This document shows positions 50,951 to 60,192 of a stretch of 64,000 nt of DNA, in pieces (the stretch's first letter is position 1; every line of letters begins with the position of its first letter). The notes beneath the pieces are model-generated. The model saw only the letters and a program-made list of their open reading frames with translations, did not search any database and was not told the DNA's origin. This DNA comes from JBAYNW01 sp041678605 (GTDB lineage: Bacteria > Cyanobacteriota > Vampirovibrionia > Gastranaerophilales > Gastranaerophilaceae): NCBI GenBank assembly GCA_041678605.1, contig JBAYNW010000008.1, forward strand, positions 9,399-73,398, read 5' to 3'. Both the position numbers and the translations under genes were made by a program.

Positions 50951-52160
50951 TGCTTTCGCCGAGCAGCGAAAATCCGCCGTTGGAAACGACAGTTTCACCC
51001 TCTTTTAAGCCTGATTTGACTTCAGAATATTTATCGTTGTGCTGTCCGATTTCAACTTTTCTTTCCTCATAAACGTGGGGCTTTACCTCGACGTAAGCAA
51101 AATTATAATCGCCGTATTTTTGCAACGCCCCGTTTGGAACGGCAAGTGCATTAACTTTACCGACATCCACGACCATTTCTGCGTACATATTCGGCTTTAT
51201 GGTAAAATCTTCATTCGGAATATCTGCCCTTACTTCAAGAGTTTTTCTTTCCGTATCCAAAACGGATGCTACGTATGACAATTTACCTTTAATAATGTCC
51301 GAGTGGGTAGATATTTCCGTGTTTGTGTCCTCAAACACTCCCGTTACGTTTTGACCGACCTTCAACAGGGGAGCATCTTTTTCAAAGGCGTACCCTACGA
51401 GCCAAATTGTTGACAAGTCTGCCACATTAAAAAGTTCCCTGTTTTGGTTAATAATTTCTCCCGGATTAACAAGCCGATTTAGGACTACGCCATTTTTGCT
51501 CGCCCGCAGTGTTATATAAGGATAAATTCTTTTTGTTGCAACAGCTCTGGCTATAGTCCAGCCGTTTCCGCCGTAAAGAGCCACCCTTTGGGCATAAACC
51601 TGTACTAAAGTGCTTCTTTGAATTTTTAAAGAATCCAAATTTGCCCTGTCCTTTTGCATTTGGGCTCTGGCAACTTCATATTCCGCACGGGAGGAAATCC
51701 CCTCATGATAAAGGGTATTCTCCCTTTGATAAGTAAGAACGGAAAGATTATATTGTGCAGTCATTTGTTTTACATTTGAGTTTGCATAAATATATTTATC
51801 CAGAAAATCCAACTGAATTTGACCTATTGCATCGGATTTTATTTCAATCAGCGGCTGGCCTATTTTAACAATATTTCCCGGTTCAACAAACACCTGAACA
51901 ACCTTTCCGTCAATCGGAGCATAAATTCTGTCCAAAAATTTGTTCATCGCCTTAAATTGTGCCGGAATAGTTATTTTCAGCTGAAGCACTTGCTCTTTTA
52001 GAATTTCGGTTCTAATTTTTGCATTCTGCTCCTGTTCGGTATTAAGCGTGATTTGTTTGTGTCCGGAGGAAATTTCGTTTCCCCTCTTATGAAAAATACA
52101 GCCGGAAAAACTTACCGCCACAAATAAAATAAGCAGGATATTTAATATTTTATGTTTCAT
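50931..52160 (-). CDS. RND efflux periplasmic adaptor lipoprotein (CusB/CzcB-like)
   Basis: 409 residues; ATG at 52160 with AAGGAG upstream, overlapping the permease stop by one base. Lipoprotein signal (SFSGC, Cys about 21). Membrane-fusion-protein order: lipoyl half-motif IYAPIDGKVVQVFVEPGNIVKIGQPLIEIKS, helical hairpin (about 115-200), second lipoyl half with LNRLVNPGEII, and beta-barrel (NMYAEMVVDVGKVNALAVPNGAL). It bridges the inner-membrane pump to TolC. Confidence 0.9.
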   Translation of the reverse strand: MKHKILNILLILFVAVSFSGCIFHKRGNEISSGHKQITLNTEQEQNAKIRTEILKEQVLQLKITIPAQFKAMNKFLDRIYAPIDGKVVQVFVEPGNIVKIGQPLIEIKSDAIGQIQLDFLDKYIYANSNVKQMTAQYNLSVLTYQRENTLYHEGISSRAEYEVARAQMQKDRANLDSLKIQRSTLVQVYAQRVALYGGNGWTIARAVATKRIYPYITLRASKNGVVLNRLVNPGEIINQNRELFNVADLSTIWLVGYAFEKDAPLLKVGQNVTGVFEDTNTEISTHSDIIKGKLSYVASVLDTERKTLEVRADIPNEDFTIKPNMYAEMVVDVGKVNALAVPNGALQKYGDYNFAYVEVKPHVYEERKVEIGQHNDKYSEVKSGLKEGETVVSNGGFSLLGESIKMREE

Positions 52161-55100
52161 CAATTTACTCCTTCTTCTTTAGGTTTTTTGTCATGTATAA
52201 TTGCTTTGAACAAAAGCGGGATTAGGAATATTGTAAACAAAGTTCCGACAAAAAGTCCGCCTATAATTGCTATTGCAAAAGGTTTTTGGCTTTGTGCTCC
52301 GATTCCGTTTGAAACAGCAGCCGGTAAAAGTCCCAAGATTGCAACGCTTGAAGCTATCAAAACAGGTCTTAATTTTTGTATGGAGCCTTTTAACAAAACG
52401 CTTACTCCGTCTTTCATAATTTTCGAATGATGTATCAGCGAAGATAAAATTATCACTCCGTTTTGGATGCAAACACCTATTGCAGCAATAAATCCTACAC
52501 CTGCCGAAATCGAAAAATAAGTATGTGTTAAAAATAACGCAAAAACACATCCGGTAAAAGTAACGATTATTGAAGACATCGCTATCAGAACGTATTTAAT
52601 ATTTTTGTACTCAATGTACAATATACCGGCAACAATTAGTATTGTTATAGGTAAAATTATTGCAAGTCTTCTGTTTGCCTCTCTTTGATTTTCTGATTGC
52701 CCTGCCCACTTTAAACTGTAGTTTGGAGGCAAATTAAGCTTTTTGTTCAATAATTTCTGGGCATCTTTAACCGATGAACCCAAATCCCGGCCTCTTATAT
52801 TAAACTTCACGACGGCAACTCTGGAATTTTCGCTTCTGGTAATAACCATGGCTCCGTTAGTTGATACAAGCTCCGTTACATTTGCAAGCGGAACGGAAAT
52901 CCCATCCGGGGTTTTAACTATAATATTTTCAATTTTTCTATATGAATTTCTATCAGACGGCTCCAAACGCAAGAATACGTTAAATCTTTTTTCGCCCTCA
53001 ATAACCTGCGTTGCACTTTTTCCGCCAATCGCAATTTCAATAACCTTCTGCACATCATCACTTCTAAGCCCATAGCGGCCCGCTTTTTCTCTGTTAATTC
53101 TAATTTGATATTGCGGTTGACCGATAATCTGGTCACATGTTAAATCAACAATACCTCTTACGCCCTTCAAAAGAACCATGCTTTTGTCTAAAAGTTTTTG
53201 AAGTTCATACAAGTCTGTCCCATAAATTTTCAAAACAACCTGACCTTTTGAACCTGAAATCGCCTCTTCAACATTATCCTGAATGTATTGAGTGAAATAA
53301 GTTGTTATGCCCGGGATTTCAGCCAAATTTTGGGACATATTTTCAATTAATTTCTCTTTATTTCTATGCCATTTCCAACGCCAATGTTTTGCAAGTTTCA
53401 AATCCACGGAATTTTCAATATTACTCAATAAATTCGGCTCTGTCCCGTCGTCTGATGAACCTATCTGGGATACGACGCTCCTGACTTCCGGATATTTAAG
53501 AATTCTTTCTCTTATTTGTCTTGCTACTTCGACAGAATGTTCAATTGTGGTGCTTCTTGGCAAAATAGTTACCCTGACCCAAATATTTCCTTCATCAAGG
53601 TTTGGCAAAAATTCTGAGCCTATAATAGTGAATAAAAATACACTCAAAATAAATAGCCCCGCCACCAATGTTAGTATTCTTTTGGGATGCCTGAAAACTC
53701 TGACTAAATTTTCTTCATACCATTTTGTTATCTTTTTTAAAAATTTATTTTCTTTTGCTACGACCTTCCCATTGGGCATAAACAAAGAGGCAAGCCCTGT
53801 GAGCAAAAACAATGAAGATAAAACCGCACCCATAAGTGCAAATCCCATGGTGAAAGCAAGGGGATGGAACAATTTGCCGGCAACTCCGTTAAACGCAAAT
53901 ATAGGCAGAAAACAACAGAAAATAATAAAGGTAGAAAATGCTATAACTCCGCCGACTTCCCGTGAAGCCTTATAAATAATAGCGTCTTTCCTTGGAATAG
54001 TTAATTCACCTTTGTATTCCGAAAGACACCTGAAAATATTTTCCATCAAAATTATTGAACAATCTACCAAAATCCCAAAGTCGACCGCTCCCATACTTAA
54101 TAAATTCGCCGGTATCGAAAATATATTAAACATTAAAAATGCAAAACATAAGGCAAGCGGAATAACCAATGACGCAATCATAGTAACACGCAAATCCAGA
54201 GTAAATGCAAAGAGGACAATTACAACAAAAACTATTCCCAAAACCACGTTGTGACCGATGGTATGCATCGTATTTTTTATTAACACCTCTCGGTCATAAA
54301 ACGGGACAATATGAACCCCTTTGGGCAAAGCTGCCTCTATTTTTGGCAAACGTGCTTTAAGGTTTTTCATTGTTTCGCTGGGGTTTTCACCTTTTCTCAT
54401 TAGAACGGTGCCTTCAGAAATATCATCCTCATAATTTTTTCCGAATTGTCCGATTCTTATTGCAGGACCAATGTCTATGCTTGCGACGTCTTTTACTCTT
54501 ATTGGAATCCCATTTGATGAAGTTATGACGGTTTCTGCAATGCTCGCTGCATCAGTATAAAGCCCCATTCCTCTAATAATAAAGGCCTGATTGTTAATTC
54601 CCACATAATTTCCGCCGCCGGTTGAGTTTGAAGCACTTATCGCGTCAAAGATTTCTCCCACGTCCAGGTTATAAAACCTTATTTTTTCCTGATTTAGCGT
54701 TACCCTGTAAGTCTTAACCGGGCCCCCGAAGCTGCATATATCTATAATCCCCGGAACTTGTTTAAACAATTTTTCCAACTGCCAATCTTCAATTGTTTTT
54801 AATGTCATTGGAGTGTAAAAATCAGAATGCAGAGTATAGCGGTAAATTTCACCTATGGCAGAAGAATCGGGACCCAAGCGGGTTCTAACATCAGGAGGCA
54901 AGTCAGTCATGGATATTCTTTCCAAAACTTGCTGCCTGATTAGGGGAGAATTTATTCCCTTTAATTCTTCAAACACAACCTTTATCATTGAAAGCCCGAA
55001 TATTGAGGTTGAATAAAGTTTTTTCTCATGAGGAATCCCGTTTAATTGTTTTTCCAGAGGGATTGTCACAAGACGCTCAACATCCTCGGCACTTTTGCCC

Positions 55101-55270
55101 GGCATTTTGGTAATTACCTGTACAGTAGGGTTCGTAAAATCCGGATAGGCCTCTGTATCAAGGTGTTGGAGACAATAAACTCCGGTTGCCAAAAGTGCTA
55201 TGGTTAAGCTGACCGAAAGATATTTTTTGGTTATAAAATATTTTGTTATTTTTTTAAAAAGCTTATCCAT
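52160..55270 (-). CDS. Heavy-metal efflux RND permease (CzcA/CusA family)
   Basis: 1036 residues, start MDKLFKKITKYF. Proton-driven inner-membrane pump. TEAYPDFTNPTVQVITKMPGKSAEDVE is the CzcA/CusA N-terminal hallmark. The TM4 proton-relay motif VDFGILVDCSIILMEN has the D-x5-D-x6-E set of metal exporters (HME class). Twelve hydrophobic segments in two halves. The metal (Cu/Ag versus Co/Zn/Cd) is not clear. It overlaps tolC upstream by 8 bases and the adaptor by 1. Confidence 0.92.
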   Translation of the reverse strand: MDKLFKKITKYFITKKYLSVSLTIALLATGVYCLQHLDTEAYPDFTNPTVQVITKMPGKSAEDVERLVTIPLEKQLNGIPHEKKLYSTSIFGLSMIKVVFEELKGINSPLIRQQVLERISMTDLPPDVRTRLGPDSSAIGEIYRYTLHSDFYTPMTLKTIEDWQLEKLFKQVPGIIDICSFGGPVKTYRVTLNQEKIRFYNLDVGEIFDAISASNSTGGGNYVGINNQAFIIRGMGLYTDAASIAETVITSSNGIPIRVKDVASIDIGPAIRIGQFGKNYEDDISEGTVLMRKGENPSETMKNLKARLPKIEAALPKGVHIVPFYDREVLIKNTMHTIGHNVVLGIVFVVIVLFAFTLDLRVTMIASLVIPLALCFAFLMFNIFSIPANLLSMGAVDFGILVDCSIILMENIFRCLSEYKGELTIPRKDAIIYKASREVGGVIAFSTFIIFCCFLPIFAFNGVAGKLFHPLAFTMGFALMGAVLSSLFLLTGLASLFMPNGKVVAKENKFLKKITKWYEENLVRVFRHPKRILTLVAGLFILSVFLFTIIGSEFLPNLDEGNIWVRVTILPRSTTIEHSVEVARQIRERILKYPEVRSVVSQIGSSDDGTEPNLLSNIENSVDLKLAKHWRWKWHRNKEKLIENMSQNLAEIPGITTYFTQYIQDNVEEAISGSKGQVVLKIYGTDLYELQKLLDKSMVLLKGVRGIVDLTCDQIIGQPQYQIRINREKAGRYGLRSDDVQKVIEIAIGGKSATQVIEGEKRFNVFLRLEPSDRNSYRKIENIIVKTPDGISVPLANVTELVSTNGAMVITRSENSRVAVVKFNIRGRDLGSSVKDAQKLLNKKLNLPPNYSLKWAGQSENQREANRRLAIILPITILIVAGILYIEYKNIKYVLIAMSSIIVTFTGCVFALFLTHTYFSISAGVGFIAAIGVCIQNGVIILSSLIHHSKIMKDGVSVLLKGSIQKLRPVLIASSVAILGLLPAAVSNGIGAQSQKPFAIAIIGGLFVGTLFTIFLIPLLFKAIIHDKKPKEEGVN

Positions 55271-56645
55271 GCAGCTTAAGCTCCTCATCGTTGACTTCTC
55301 TCAAAACATTTATCCAGGAATTGTAATAATTTGCAAGAGCCATTGTATACCCCATCATGATTGCCTTATATGACTGCTGAATAAATACAAAATCAGTTAT
55401 ATTTGATTTTCCGACTTCATAGCTCCTTTTTGCCATGTTCAAAAATTGTCCTGATTCGGACAAAAGCACATCATCGTAGTAATTCAAATTGTCTTGAGCC
55501 GTATTAAATTCATCGTAGGCAGAGTGTAAATTCATCATTGCTTGATTTTTTAAACTATTATACGCCAATTGCTTTTGATCAACCTGAATTTTTGCGTTCT
55601 TGATTTCAGGAGAATATTGGTACAATAGGGGAATGTTTGTGATGTTTCCGGCAACATACGCTCCCTGAGCAAGACTATTGCTTGTCGCCATCTGCTGCGG
55701 CACAAACATATAACCTCCGCCGAGTTCAATATCGGGAACTCTTTGTCTTATTGTCACAGTTAAGTTTTTTTGTGCAACATCAATATCTTTTTGGGCATTT
55801 TTTAAATCAAGCCTGGTTTGAATAGCAATATTTAAAAGTTCATTAAAGTCCGGCATTTTTTCTACAGGTTTAGGCGTGAGCAAAGATATAAATTCTTTCT
55901 GCTCTGGCAGGTAATCTTCCAGTGAATCATAATTTTGGGAATTCAAAAGTCTGTTAAAATTATACCTTGCGACATAAACTTCTGTATTCGCAGAATTAAC
56001 CTGTATCAAAAGCTGATTTAAAGTCATCTTCGCATGGATTACATCCATTTGAGGCACCGCCCCCGCATCATATTTTTTTTGTGCAATGTCCAGTAATTCA
56101 GACACCAACTGCCTTTGTCCGTTTAAAATTTTCAATGTTGACTTTGCCGCAACCAAATCGACATAAGCCTGCCTCACATCAAGCCTTAAGTTTAGTTCAG
56201 CCAGAGCAACATCACCTTTTGTAAGTTCCAATTTGGACTTTGCCAAATTTTTTCTCACACCTCTTTTTGCTATATCAATGGGGAAAATCATCCCAATACT
56301 GTTCGGGTTATCGGTTGCAGCTTTTCCGACATTAAGAAACGAGAGAATAGAAGGATTTCTGAGTCTGTTTGCAGCCTTTACACTGTTTCTTGCAATGTCT
56401 ACGTTTAAACGATTTCCCTTAATATCAAGATTGTGGCTCAGTGCATAACTAACCGAGTCAGGCAGGGAAATTTTTTCGTAAGTCGAAATTTCTTTAGAAG
56501 TATTAGCTTTCAGTGCATCTTGAGAATCAACCGATTTTTGAATTGGCAAAACGGTGGGTTGCAAGGGTGTTTGAACCTCCTGTGCATAAGAAAAATTATT
56601 TAAAAGCACAAAAAATATTATAAATGTATATATTTTTTTATTCAT
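55263..56645 (-). CDS. TolC-family outer-membrane efflux channel
   Basis: 460 residues with signal peptide (cut near SYAQ, residue 21). OEP repeats: two copies of the long-helix domain with LRLDVRQAYVDLVAAKS and QAMMNLHSAYDEF, typical of CusC/TolC proteins. First gene of the tolC-permease-adaptor operon. The full tripartite set implies an outer membrane. Ribosome binding site is weak. Confidence 0.9.
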   Translation of the reverse strand: MNKKIYTFIIFFVLLNNFSYAQEVQTPLQPTVLPIQKSVDSQDALKANTSKEISTYEKISLPDSVSYALSHNLDIKGNRLNVDIARNSVKAANRLRNPSILSFLNVGKAATDNPNSIGMIFPIDIAKRGVRKNLAKSKLELTKGDVALAELNLRLDVRQAYVDLVAAKSTLKILNGQRQLVSELLDIAQKKYDAGAVPQMDVIHAKMTLNQLLIQVNSANTEVYVARYNFNRLLNSQNYDSLEDYLPEQKEFISLLTPKPVEKMPDFNELLNIAIQTRLDLKNAQKDIDVAQKNLTVTIRQRVPDIELGGGYMFVPQQMATSNSLAQGAYVAGNITNIPLLYQYSPEIKNAKIQVDQKQLAYNSLKNQAMMNLHSAYDEFNTAQDNLNYYDDVLLSESGQFLNMAKRSYEVGKSNITDFVFIQQSYKAIMMGYTMALANYYNSWINVLREVNDEELKLHG

Positions 56646-56764
56646 CTAATATTTTATAAATCCCCGTTACTAATTATTATTAAATATTATCACTAAATAA
56701 AAAAAAATCAGCTGTTTTGTGAAAATAATTAATAAAAATGTTCCGCCTAAATCAAGATTTAGCC

Positions 56765-57163
56765 TTATTCTTCATTTAACTCCAAAATTTCAAAGCTCAG
56801 AGTACTCGCAAAAATACACCAGAGAAAATACGGCAGAAACAGCAGTGCAGCAAGCCCTGAGATATAAAAAAATACAATCATTGTTAAAAATACCAACAAA
56901 GTAAGCAGTGCACAAAGCAAAAAAGCCTTTCTTAAATCATGCTCTTTAAAAAAAGCCTCCGGCCAGGATATATTAATATATAACTGTGCCGCAAAAAGTA
57001 GGTAGCCCAAAATGTTTATCAGTCTGAATTTAGCCATAAGTACTAAAACAATAGCAATGAACATTAACACATAAAGCAATGCCCAAACGGGTGCGAAAAT
57101 CCATGCCGGCGGCTGAAATTTCGGTTTAATTAAACTGTTATACCAATCTTCATCGTAATTCAT
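56765..57163 (-). CDS. tspO: TspO/MBR family membrane protein
   Basis: 132 residues, five hydrophobic helices. WYNSLIKPKFQPPAWIFAPVWALLYVLM is the family signature. TspO proteins bind tetrapyrroles and act in stress signalling or porphyrin handling. Slightly short at the C-terminus (ends ILELNEE). A TAAAAT box (complement of 57170-57175) lies 6 bp before the ATG with no ribosome binding site: likely leaderless. Confidence 0.88.
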   Translation of the reverse strand: MNYDEDWYNSLIKPKFQPPAWIFAPVWALLYVLMFIAIVLVLMAKFRLINILGYLLFAAQLYINISWPEAFFKEHDLRKAFLLCALLTLLVFLTMIVFFYISGLAALLFLPYFLWCIFASTLSFEILELNEE

Positions 57164-57234
57164 AAACTAATTTTACATCACTAACTTAAAAAAATAAATC
57201 CTCAGACCGGGGGCTTCTTCTGTGCTTTAAAATT

Positions 57235-58218
57235 TTAAACAGATAAAATTATTTCTTCAATTTCGGGCGAAATGTCTTTTGAGGTCAGAATGTTTTTGCT
57301 CAGAAGTGCGGCAAATTCAGCTTTCTTGAATTCAAGTCCTCTTTGTTTGAACACCTCTTCCAAAATTTGAGTCATGGGTAAATTTTTTCTTAACTCGCTC
57401 AAACTGACCGGCGGAAATTCAAAATGCTTATTTAATGTTTTTTTTATCAGACACAGGGGAAGCGTGTCTTCAAATTCCCCCCGCTTTAGCACATAAACTT
57501 TGTCGTCAGGACGTAATTTGGGCTGAATTTCCTCAAAATTTCCTTTTGCATCGCTGTCTAACAACACAAATATCGGAAGTTTTAAGATGTCCGCAAATTT
57601 GTAAAAGAGCTTCACTACCTGATTTTTCCCGCCCGCCGAAATTAAATGAATACCGTCTTTATCAAAATCCCTGCCAAAAAGTCGGGCGAATTTCGGCAGC
57701 AAAATTTCCTCCGTAATTCCCTCAGCCAAAATTATTTTTTCAAGCGGAAATTTTAGTCTGAAATTCGCCCTGTTCCTGCGTTGGTCGCCACCTTCAGACA
57801 AAGATTTAAGCCATCTTAAATTGCAGGGCGGGATTGCCACCCCGACATTATCAATCAAGCATAGAGCAGCAAAATAGTCGATTTTATTTTCAAGCAATTT
57901 TTGCACATTTTTGTCGAATTTAAAAACAGATTTTTCATATTCCAAAAGTTTTTTATTAATCGCATAATTGCCGGATAACGAAATATTCAAATCAATTAAC
58001 GAAAAGTTAAAAATATTTTCAGCGAGTTCTCTTAACTCGTCATAATCCGTTAAATCAAGCCGGCTCCTTTTAAATTTCGGAGAAATGAGATTAGAAATTA
58101 TAATATCTTTAAAGACTCTCAGATATTTTTCTTCTGTCGGCTTAAAACGGGTAAGCCTATCCAGAGATATTATTATTTGCTGTTTTGTCAGCGGCTTTAT
58201 CTTAATTTTTTCTTCCAA
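57235..58218 (-). CDS. OLD-type TOPRIM domain protein lacking the ATPase domain
   Basis: About 327 residues with a probable TTG start at 58216-58218 preceded by AAAAAAGG; a longer frame to 58446 would overlap the divergent gene and has no good start. The middle has the OLD-nuclease TOPRIM pattern LAEGITEEILLPKFA...LISAGGKNQVVKLFYKF...VLLDSDAKG. No Walker motif is present in the N-terminal 140 residues, so the ABC ATPase of OLD is missing. It may be a stand-alone nuclease or a truncated defence gene. Confidence 0.65.
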   Translation of the reverse strand: MEEKIKIKPLTKQQIIISLDRLTRFKPTEEKYLRVFKDIIISNLISPKFKRSRLDLTDYDELRELAENIFNFSLIDLNISLSGNYAINKKLLEYEKSVFKFDKNVQKLLENKIDYFAALCLIDNVGVAIPPCNLRWLKSLSEGGDQRRNRANFRLKFPLEKIILAEGITEEILLPKFARLFGRDFDKDGIHLISAGGKNQVVKLFYKFADILKLPIFVLLDSDAKGNFEEIQPKLRPDDKVYVLKRGEFEDTLPLCLIKKTLNKHFEFPPVSLSELRKNLPMTQILEEVFKQRGLEFKKAEFAALLSKNILTSKDISPEIEEIILSV

Positions 58219-58316
58219 TAAATTCGTAACCTTTTTTGTAACGTTTCTTATAAAATATACAATAAAAAGGCAAATTTTTAAACGTTTTGTTTTTATATAT
58301 AATATAAGGACAAAGT

Positions 58317-59756
58317 GTGGGGAAAAAAGTGTACTCAGCAGGTATTTCTCAAAACAGAATTTACAACAACCCGACGGTAAAGATTCAGACAGGCGGTAAA
58401 GAAGCTCCTGTCCAATCTTCTTATGCACAAAGCCCTGTCCAATCACCGTCTTTTAAGGGTGAACAGCCTGCTTTGACAACCTTAAGAACCCAACTGGCGA
58501 CAAAAGATGAAAAGGCAAAATATGCCCAACTCGTTGCGAATTCAGACAAAACCGAAAAAAAACAGCTGGAAATGCTCTTAAAAACAGGCATTTTACTCAA
58601 CACAAATTCCAACGATAAATCAAGCACTCTGGATAATTTGTACAAAATAATAACTTCCCAAAGGGCAGAAGGCTTAGACCCCAAGGTTGTCTTAAAGGAA
58701 ACTGTAAACACAATAGCTAACCCTTTTGTAATCACCCAAAAATTTGGCGATATTCCGAAACCTTATGTGGCTCCGATTCTTCAAATCGCACATAAGAATG
58801 ACGGTTCCGCAAATTTACTTCAAAAAAATCAAGCAAACCCGACCAAAGACGAAATTAATGAACAAACAATTGACGTACAGAATTCCGGAGCATGTGTTTC
58901 CGCAAGTATTGAATTTAATCTGGCAAAACAAACACCGGCGGAGTTTGCAAGATTTGCGGAAGAATTAAGTTCGCCAAAACTTTCCGTTGACAAAACAATT
59001 CAGCTGAAAAATCTTGCAAATAACACTCTTGACGCAGTTTGGCTGCTCAATGCTTTTGAAGTTCCTTATAAAATGGATAATTTTAACGGTGCAAAATTGA
59101 CTTTAGCACCCGATAAATACGCACTCATCAGGGCTCAAATTCAAAATTCAAACAAAGACAAACTGGAACGCTCACTGGTGGATGTATTAATGCAGTCAAC
59201 ATTTATGAATGTCGGCTCTCAGCAATCCTATGATTCGCTCACCGACATCAGAGAAGGCAAGTTTAACGAAAATAACAAAGGGTTAATCGAGTTTGAAAAA
59301 ACATTTACGGAATCAATTGTTGAGGACAAAAACAAAATTTCCGTTACCTATCAGATTGTTGATGAAAATGCAAAACTGACAGGGTATGAAACCGATTTTA
59401 ACACTACGAAAAAACATATTATGGACTCCCTTGCAATGGGCGAAAACGTTATCATCGGATACACACAGCTTGACGGCACAAATACAATTATAAACGGGCA
59501 TGAAATTACGATTATCGGAGCAAAGCAAGGCAAAGACGGAAAATTAACGTTCATCTGTAATGATACGGATGACGACAATCCTAACCCGATAGAGTATTCA
59601 GAGGATTACATTATCCCTAAAATCCACCATGCCGGCCTACCCCAAGAAGTTGTGGAAAAGGATGTCAAATTTGTAGATAACTGGGTAGAAGGAATTAATG
59701 CATACAAAAATGCTAAAAACCAGACCCAACCACAAAAATTAGCTAATGCGGCTTAA
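58317..59756 (+). CDS. Putative papain-like/C39-like cysteine protease with N-terminal SFKG motif
   Basis: 479 residues with GTG start (58317, or 58329 with GGGGAAAAAA upstream). Leader rich in Gln/Ser/Pro, then PVQSPSFKGEQPAL at residues 41-54, an example of the shared motif. A possible catalytic triad is Cys193 (NSGACVSASIEF), His395 (INGHEITIIGA) and Asn415 or Asp416 (FICNDTDDDNP), in the order used by papain- and C39-type peptidases. No signal peptide or membrane helix is seen. The fold call is inference; the motif match is partial. Confidence 0.6.
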   Translation: MGKKVYSAGISQNRIYNNPTVKIQTGGKEAPVQSSYAQSPVQSPSFKGEQPALTTLRTQLATKDEKAKYAQLVANSDKTEKKQLEMLLKTGILLNTNSNDKSSTLDNLYKIITSQRAEGLDPKVVLKETVNTIANPFVITQKFGDIPKPYVAPILQIAHKNDGSANLLQKNQANPTKDEINEQTIDVQNSGACVSASIEFNLAKQTPAEFARFAEELSSPKLSVDKTIQLKNLANNTLDAVWLLNAFEVPYKMDNFNGAKLTLAPDKYALIRAQIQNSNKDKLERSLVDVLMQSTFMNVGSQQSYDSLTDIREGKFNENNKGLIEFEKTFTESIVEDKNKISVTYQIVDENAKLTGYETDFNTTKKHIMDSLAMGENVIIGYTQLDGTNTIINGHEITIIGAKQGKDGKLTFICNDTDDDNPNPIEYSEDYIIPKIHHAGLPQEVVEKDVKFVDNWVEGINAYKNAKNQTQPQKLANAA

Positions 59757-59761
59757 GCAGG

Positions 59762-59998
59762 TTATGCTTTTACTCTTTTTAAACCGGAAAGCATGAAGTA
59801 TCCCACGGTAAAAAGCACAGAACCTATAACGATTGAAACGCTTGTCCAAAGTGCATTCCGCTGTTGACGTTCATATTCCGTATCGTAATTACTTTTGTAA
59901 GGAATATTCGAATGTCGCCTAAACTGGATACTTTGAGCTTTTCTTCGTGGATCTTTTGTAACGCCACTAACGTTAAGACCACTAACCTGTGTAATCAT
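59762..59998 (-). CDS. Small single-pass membrane protein
   Basis: 78 residues with GGTGAAG upstream. A polar N-terminal half (GVTKDPRRKAQSIQFRRHSN; YDTEYERQQR) and one C-terminal membrane helix (LWTSVSIVIGSVLFTVGYFML) with a basic end. The start SGLNVSGVTKD and SIQFRRH loosely recall the motif-protein leaders. TTGAAA, 17 bp and TATAAT form a good promoter in the upstream AT-rich region. Convergent with the putative protease, 5 bp apart. Confidence 0.65.
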   Translation of the reverse strand: MITQVSGLNVSGVTKDPRRKAQSIQFRRHSNIPYKSNYDTEYERQQRNALWTSVSIVIGSVLFTVGYFMLSGLKRVKA

Positions 59999-60096
59999 AA
60001 CTTCACCTAAAAAATATTTAAAAAGAGAGCATTTAACGTTCGCATTATAGCAGAAAGAAAATTATATTTCAAGTGTTGCAAACAAAGTTTTTTTAA

Positions 60097-60132
60097 TTAA
60101 TTTGTTACAAAATAATAAAAGTTTAGTTACAA
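60097..60132. repeat. 36-bp perfect direct repeat, left copy
   Basis: Begins TTAATTTGTTACAAAATAAT and ends TTTAGTTACAA. Identical to 60893-60928. Left border of the segment carrying the 60193 gene. Confidence 0.92.
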
Positions 60133-60192
60133 AAAAGCTTGTTTCTACTACGATAATTATATTACTTAACAACTTTGAGCAAGGGGATAGAA

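Noticed and set aside
58219..58446. N-terminal extension of the TOPRIM protein to 58446
   Set aside because: It would overlap the divergent gene by 130 bp and contains hydrophobic low-complexity sequence without a ribosome binding site.
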